The notes under the pieces are model-generated. The model was not told the origin of the DNA. It searched no databases and worked only from the letters and a program-made list of their open reading frames with translations. Position numbers and translations under genes: made by a program. Shown here in pieces: positions 59,460-64,000 of a DNA stretch of 64,000 nucleotides. Position 1 is the first letter of the stretch. Every line of letters begins with the position of its first letter. Source of the stretch: Pseudomonadota bacterium (lineage in GTDB: Bacteria; Pseudomonadota; Gammaproteobacteria; Acidiferrobacterales; Acidiferrobacteraceae); the NCBI GenBank assembly GCA_021794275.1, contig JAJYRD010000076.1:1-64000 (forward strand), in the 5' to 3' direction.

Positions 59460-60446
59460 CTATGCGCGGGGCACGGCTCCAGTGGCGCCGGTCTTAGTGG
59501 CGCCCAACCGCTCCGGGCCATTCGGCGCCTTCGCGCCAAGGAGTCGCAAGGCAGCGATGCCCGCGAAGGCAAGTGCGCTGAAGCTCGGAGGGGCTGGTAT
59601 GGGCGGCCCGTCCACCATGTTTTGTTGCCAGTTGCGCCAACCACCCATCGCGCGCGAGACGCCATAAACATGGAAGGCCGTGCCAGCCAGGCCCATTAGC
59701 GAGGTCGCGGTAAGCAAGCGGCGCGTGAAGGGATAGGCTGTGCGGGGCGTTGTGATCCCTGCATAAGCGAGAAATCCCGCTGCTATTGGGGGCATGGCGA
59801 CCGGCAGAAACATAAAAGGATTATGGAAGGCGCCTCGAAAATGCAGAAGGCCTGCCTCGGCGGTTGTACCGACCATGGCGACGGCGCTTGTGATGGCCGC
59901 AAGGCGCGCCGCGTCCTGCCCGAAAACCTGGGTCTGGCCCCTTCGCACGCGCTCGGCGAAAAAGCCGGTGAGACCCGCAACAGTAAGGGCCGAGGGGGCA
60001 CCAAGTGGGGCTGAATAAAAGAGATTCTGCCATGAAAAACCGCCGGGTTTTCGGATAATGTCGTAGACATGGAAGAGAGTGCCGGCGACGCCAGTGACGA
60101 TCGCAAGCGCAAACACCGCAAGACGTGTCTTATGGCCAAGAGGCCGCCGGCCGGTCACGCCGTGGACGCTCGCAGCAAGCGATAGAGTGGATACTGAAAG
60201 CGGCGTATACATTGCCTTGTTGTGGAAGTTCCCGCGGTAGTGCTCCACGCTGCTATCCAGAAGCACAGAAAGTGCCAGCAGCCCCGAACACCGGTTCAGA
60301 TCCCGTGCGGCATAGAGCGGTGCGCGCGCGGCGGGAGCTAGTTCTGCCGACATAGGCGCGTCCGGCACGCTGCTCCCGGCTCCGCCTTCGGGAGCGGCAT
60401 GGTCGCGGGTGTGCGACCCGTTGTCTTGGCACGATCCTTCCTGCAT
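59460..60446 (-). CDS. membrane protein with two internal repeats, first gene of the GMC operon
   Basis: A 328-residue protein with about eight hydrophobic segments, preceded by a hydrophilic N-terminus of some 50 residues. It contains two copies of a repeat offset by exactly 133 residues: H-Y-R-G-N-F-H-N (69-76) and H-F-R-G-A-F-H-N (202-209), each followed 53 residues later by G-T-x-F-H-V-Y (122-128 and 255-261). The regular His placement in hydrophobic surroundings would suit haem or quinone binding, so it may be the membrane electron acceptor of the GMC/subunit-3 dehydrogenase. I know no family. GGAGG precedes the ATG. Confidence 0.75.
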   Translation of the reverse strand: MQEGSCQDNGSHTRDHAAPEGGAGSSVPDAPMSAELAPAARAPLYAARDLNRCSGLLALSVLLDSSVEHYRGNFHNKAMYTPLSVSTLSLAASVHGVTGRRPLGHKTRLAVFALAIVTGVAGTLFHVYDIIRKPGGFSWQNLFYSAPLGAPSALTVAGLTGFFAERVRRGQTQVFGQDAARLAAITSAVAMVGTTAEAGLLHFRGAFHNPFMFLPVAMPPIAAGFLAYAGITTPRTAYPFTRRLLTATSLMGLAGTAFHVYGVSRAMGGWRNWQQNMVDGPPIPAPPSFSALAFAGIAALRLLGAKAPNGPERLGATKTGATGAVPRA

Positions 60447-62194
60447 GGCGTAGGCCTCCGTGGAAGTGAGCGTAAAAAAATCGCGCCACGCTTTCTAGCG
60501 CGCGCATCCCAGACTTTGTGGGGCTCGCCTGCGACTTCGAGGGCCCGCTTGCCGTGACGCGGCCTTCTTTGCGCATATGTGTTGCGAATGGTAGGAAGGC
60601 TAACAAAAGGAATTTTCTTGCGATATAGAAACTTGGTCCGACGAGATAGACGCGGCGGAGGGGCGGTGTCTTGGTTGCGGGCCGGACTATTAAGGAGCTC
60701 AGGGCCACGCGGGGCGCGGGGGTTGGTGTGCGCGGCAGGAGGGGCGGCATTCGTAGGTTGGCGTGGAGCGTCAGGGACGGACGTCTAAGAACCGGAGGTA
60801 ACTAGCAACAGCGCGCATAGGCTCTTGCGAGGGTCGAGCCCGGGTGGGGGGCTTTCGGGAAAGATCCCGGGAAAGATCCTTTGTTCGGCAAGGGCCGGGA
60901 GCGGGGGTGCGCTCAATGGCGCGGCCCCGGGAGGCGAGGGACGGCGCAGGAGATCCCTTGCGGACTCAGGAGGGAGATCGCGATCGGCCGCGCGATCATC
61001 CAGGGATCGCGCGCCGGGGTACGTCACGGCCAAACTTGTAACTAAAGGGATGGAGTCCACGCCCGAGCTTGTCTTCCGCGAGGACCGCCGACCTTTCTGC
61101 GTCATGTCTTCTTCGGGCAAGGCCGCGCGCCCGGCGCAGAGATTACGAATGAAAGGCGGTATGAGGAGCGTCCCAAGAAAGCTGGGATCCGACCGCTTTT
61201 TCGGGCGAGGGGAATGCGAAGACCGGTGCTGCTTGCGCCGTGCAACGCGACGGATCTGCCGCGAGCGCGCGATTCCAAAAATGGGTTGCTGAAGGGCTCA
61301 ATAGCCCTGGACCGATGAAGGTCGGCGATGATCGCTAGGTTCTGCCAGGCTCGCTCGTGCGAGTCGTGGCTGCGACCTTGCGCGCGGTTCCCGACGGGAT
61401 GGGGTGAGCGGGTCCGTGACGGCCGGGGCCTTGGAGTCGGCACGACAGTGCCACATAGGGCTCCGTTATATCGGCATCAGCGGCTGACCCATCCTGTCTA
61501 CTGACTCGTCGTCCGGCTATGGTCGGGGGCGACAGGTCCGCCGTGGGGCGAGACTTCGCGCTTGGTCATGTGCGCACGAACGGGAAAGGATTGCCGGAAA
61601 CCCGATGGGAGGATGGCAGTACAGACGGGGTCGGTGTAGGGTTGATGAAGCGGATGGCGGGAAGGTCAATGACGGGCTTACGGGGCGTGCTCCGGCACGG
61701 AATTTGCTGCGATGTGAGCTTGTGGGTGCAGAAGCTTCAATGCGCGAGCGCGCGGGGTCGCCCGGAGTATGGAACCAATCGCGACGACACCGTATCCAAG
61801 TCGCTGACGCGACAGACGGGCCGGGGTTTGTGAAAAAAACGGGGGGCAAATTAATGGCAAGGAGAACGAGCAGCGCGCTGACCGTTCATCGAAAAACGTC
61901 CACACGCTACGCGATTCTAGGGAAAGTGGGTCTAAGCTTGTAAGGTTTCTGGGCGAGAGAAGGAGTGGGGCCGTGCGAGCGATCGCATGTGGCGGTGGCG
62001 ACCTCCGGCGAAGTTGCGAATCGAGCGCCCACGAGGGTGAGATGACGCAAAGGGGGGCTTTAGCTTGAAAGAGAGGTCGGTGGAGGGGCTGCGGTGGCGT
62101 TGAGGGCCGCGCGCTAGGCGCGGGCACAGTGGGCGTCGCCTGTGCGCAAGGGGACGGCGTAGATTTCGGACGAGAGACGGCGAGGGATGGATTA
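60447..62194. other. 1.7-kb region without recognisable genes
   Basis: All frames longer than 60 codons here overlap in several phases and show no protein features. I see no tRNA, CRISPR, terminal repeats or clear promoter, apart from the prkA leader at the right end. The region may hold degenerate genes, a small RNA or long regulatory DNA upstream of prkA, none of which I can support. Confidence 0.4.
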
Positions 62195-64000
62195 TGGCGC
62201 TATTTGACCGATATCAAGAGCGATTCCAGCAGCAGCGGGAAGTGACCATGACGCTTGATGAATATCTCAAGCTCTGCGCGAAGGAACCGCTCGCCTATGC
62301 CTCGGCCGCCGAGCGCATGCTGGCGGCGATCGGCGAGCCGCATGTGGTGGATACTCAGTCCGATCCGCGGCTCGCGCGGATCTTCATGAACCGCAAGATC
62401 CTGACTTATCCCGCGTTCGAGGATTTTTATGGCATCGAGGATGTCGTGGAGAACCTCGTCTCGTATTTCCGGCATGCGGCGCAGGGTCTTGAGGAGCGTA
62501 AGCAGATACTCTATCTGCTGGGCCCGGTGGGGGCTGCCAAGTCGTCGCTTGCCGAGCGCCTGAAGACCTTGATGGAGAGATTTCCGATCTATTGCCTCAC
62601 GGCCAATGGTCGCGTGTCGCCCCTTTATGAATCACCGCTCGGGCTTTTCGACCAGGAAGAGGACGGACCGGTCCTTGAGGACCGCTACGGCATCCCTCGC
62701 CGTGCCCTGCAAGGCGTGATGTCGCCATGGGCTGCGAAGCGCTTGCGGGAGTTCGAGGGCGATCTCCGGCGGTTTTCGGTTGTGCGCCTAAATCCGTCGC
62801 AGTTGCACCAGATTGGGATCACAAAGGTTGAGCCGGGTGACGAAAACAATCAGGACATCGCGAGCTTGGTCGGTAAGGTTGACATCCGCAAGCTCGAGGA
62901 TTTCTCTCAGGATGACCCGGATGCCTACTCATATGCGGGCGGCCTCAACGTGACGACGCAAGGCGTACTTGAGTTCGTCGAGATGTTCAAGGCCCCCATC
63001 AAGATGTTACACCCGCTGTTGACCGCGACCCAGGAGGGGACATACAACGGGACTGAGGGGTTTGGGGCCATGCCCTACCACGGCATCATCTTGGCACATA
63101 GCAACGAGTCGGAGTGGGCGGCCTTTCGGAACAACAAGCGCAACGAGGCGTTTCTTGATCGGGTCTTTATCGTCAAGGTCCCGTATTGTCTGCGGGTGAC
63201 CGAGGAGACGCGTATCTATCGCAAACTCCTCGAGAACAGTGCGCTGAATGACGCTCCGTGCGCGACTGACACCCTGGAGATGCTGGCCCGGTTCTCGGTG
63301 TTAAGCCGTCTCAAGGACCCAGGCAATAGCAGCCTCTGGTCAAAGATGGAGATCTACGACGGCAAGACCTTGAAGGACCGGGATCAGCAGGCGAAAAGCC
63401 TTCAGGAATATCGTGATGTCGCGGGCGTGGACGAGGGTATGGACGGCATATCGACGCGCTTCGCATACAAGATACTGTCGCGAGCCTTCAACTACGACAG
63501 TGAAGAGGTGGCGGCAAACCCCGTTCACCTCCTGCACGTCCTGGAGACCCAGATTCGCGCGGAGCAGTTCCCGCCGGATCTGGAGGCCCGCTACCTTGGA
63601 TTCCTGAAGGATGAACTTGCCTCGCGCTATGCCGAATTCCTGGGACTCGAGATACAGAAGGCCTATCTGGAGAGTTACGGGGATTACGGACAAAACCTGT
63701 TCGACCGTTATATCCAGTACGCTGATTTCTGGCTGCAGGATACCGAGTTTCGCGACCCGGACACCGGTCAGATCATGAACCGGACCTTGTTGAACGAGGA
63801 TCTGGAGAAGATCGAGAAGCCGGCGGGGATCGCCAACCCCAAGGATTTCCGCAATGAAGTCGTGAATTTCGTGTTGCGGGCCAAGGCCAACAATGGCGGC
63901 AAGAGTCCGGCATGGACGAGCTATGAGAAGCTGCGGGTTGTGATCGAGAAGAAGATGTTCGCCAACACCGAAGATCTGCTGCCGGTGATTTCGTTCGGCA
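62195..64000 (+). CDS. prkA: PrkA/YeaG-family serine protein kinase (partial, right edge)
   Basis: The first 602 residues of about 640 are in the window, and the frame stays open to the last base. ATG at 62195 follows GAGGG. The start ALFDRYQERFQQQREVTMTLDEYL is typical. A PrkA AAA+ ATPase domain has the P-loop LLGPVGAAKSSLAERL (residues about 107-122; the Lys is kept), EEDGPVLEDRYGIPRR, and AYSYAGGLNVTTQGVLEFVEMFKAPIKMLHPLLTATQEG with Walker B, and the C-terminal kinase-like domain begins near the window end. In Escherichia coli yeaG-yeaH-ycgB is a stress and nitrogen-starvation regulon; the yeaH and ycgB homologues may follow outside the window. Confidence 0.94.

Noticed and set aside
60785-62127. 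Several 100-150-codon frames on both strands
   Set aside because: Overlapping, low-complexity Arg/Pro/Ser-rich frames without ribosome sites.

Overview
The window comes from a GC-rich, chemolithoautotrophic, sulfur-oxidising proteobacterium. The evidence is a complete alpha-carboxysome cluster with form IA Rubisco, a DAB-type inorganic-carbon pump, a probable tetrathionate hydrolase (TetH) next to cbbR, and gammaproteobacterial housekeeping gene order (prfB-lysS, miaA-hfq-hflX). An acidophilic gammaproteobacterium such as Acidiferrobacter or a relative fits best; this is inferred from gene content, not from a marker search.

Layout. 0-7.5 kb is an accessory stretch: tRNA-Ser(UGA), a decayed TnpB, two HEPN/MNT toxin-antitoxin modules (the first a relic, the second with an intact antitoxin and a frameshifted toxin), a SWIM-domain protein, a small methyltransferase-like membrane protein, an MFS exporter and an SRPBCC protein. 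7.5-14.5 kb holds a RIO kinase, an unrecognised conserved-looking protein, an NRAMP-like transporter behind a possible Mn2+ (yybP-ykoY) riboswitch, a DedA protein and a Fic enzyme with its own operator-like inverted repeat. 14.8-29 kb is mostly core: purU, MFS, ppx facing ppk1, glnK-amtB, a cytochrome P460, prfB (with its programmed +1 frameshift), lysS, miaA, hfq and hflX.

29.4-52.5 kb is the carbon/sulfur core. TetH and cbbR lie on the minus strand; a run of 21 plus-strand genes follows: cbbL, cbbS, csoS2, csoSCA, csoS4A, csoS4B, three near-identical csoS1 genes, a ferritin-like gene, acRAF, mcdA, mcdB, cbbO, dabB, an unknown membrane gene, dabA, cpII, cbbQ, csoS1D and a Nudix gene. Shell, Rubisco, carbonic anhydrase, Rubisco assembly and activation (acRAF, CbbQ/CbbO), carboxysome positioning (McdA/McdB), bicarbonate loading (DabA/DabB) and a PII-like sensor are therefore encoded in one line with mostly zero or overlapping spacing. 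csoS2 carries an in-frame CCCAAAA slippery heptamer, a 6-nt spacer and a strong stem-loop, with a stop in the -1 frame three codons later: a -1 frameshift signal giving a short CsoS2A of about 535 residues and a full 844-residue CsoS2B.

52.7-64 kb is mixed: pirin, a broken IS5-family element carrying about 270 bp of foreign DNA, a tRNA 3'-half-like sequence with a CUA anticodon loop, an unknown membrane protein, a TnpB relic, a three-gene operon for a GMC dehydrogenase with a gluconate-dehydrogenase-subunit-3-like protein and an internally duplicated membrane protein, 1.7 kb without recognisable genes, and prkA running off the right edge.
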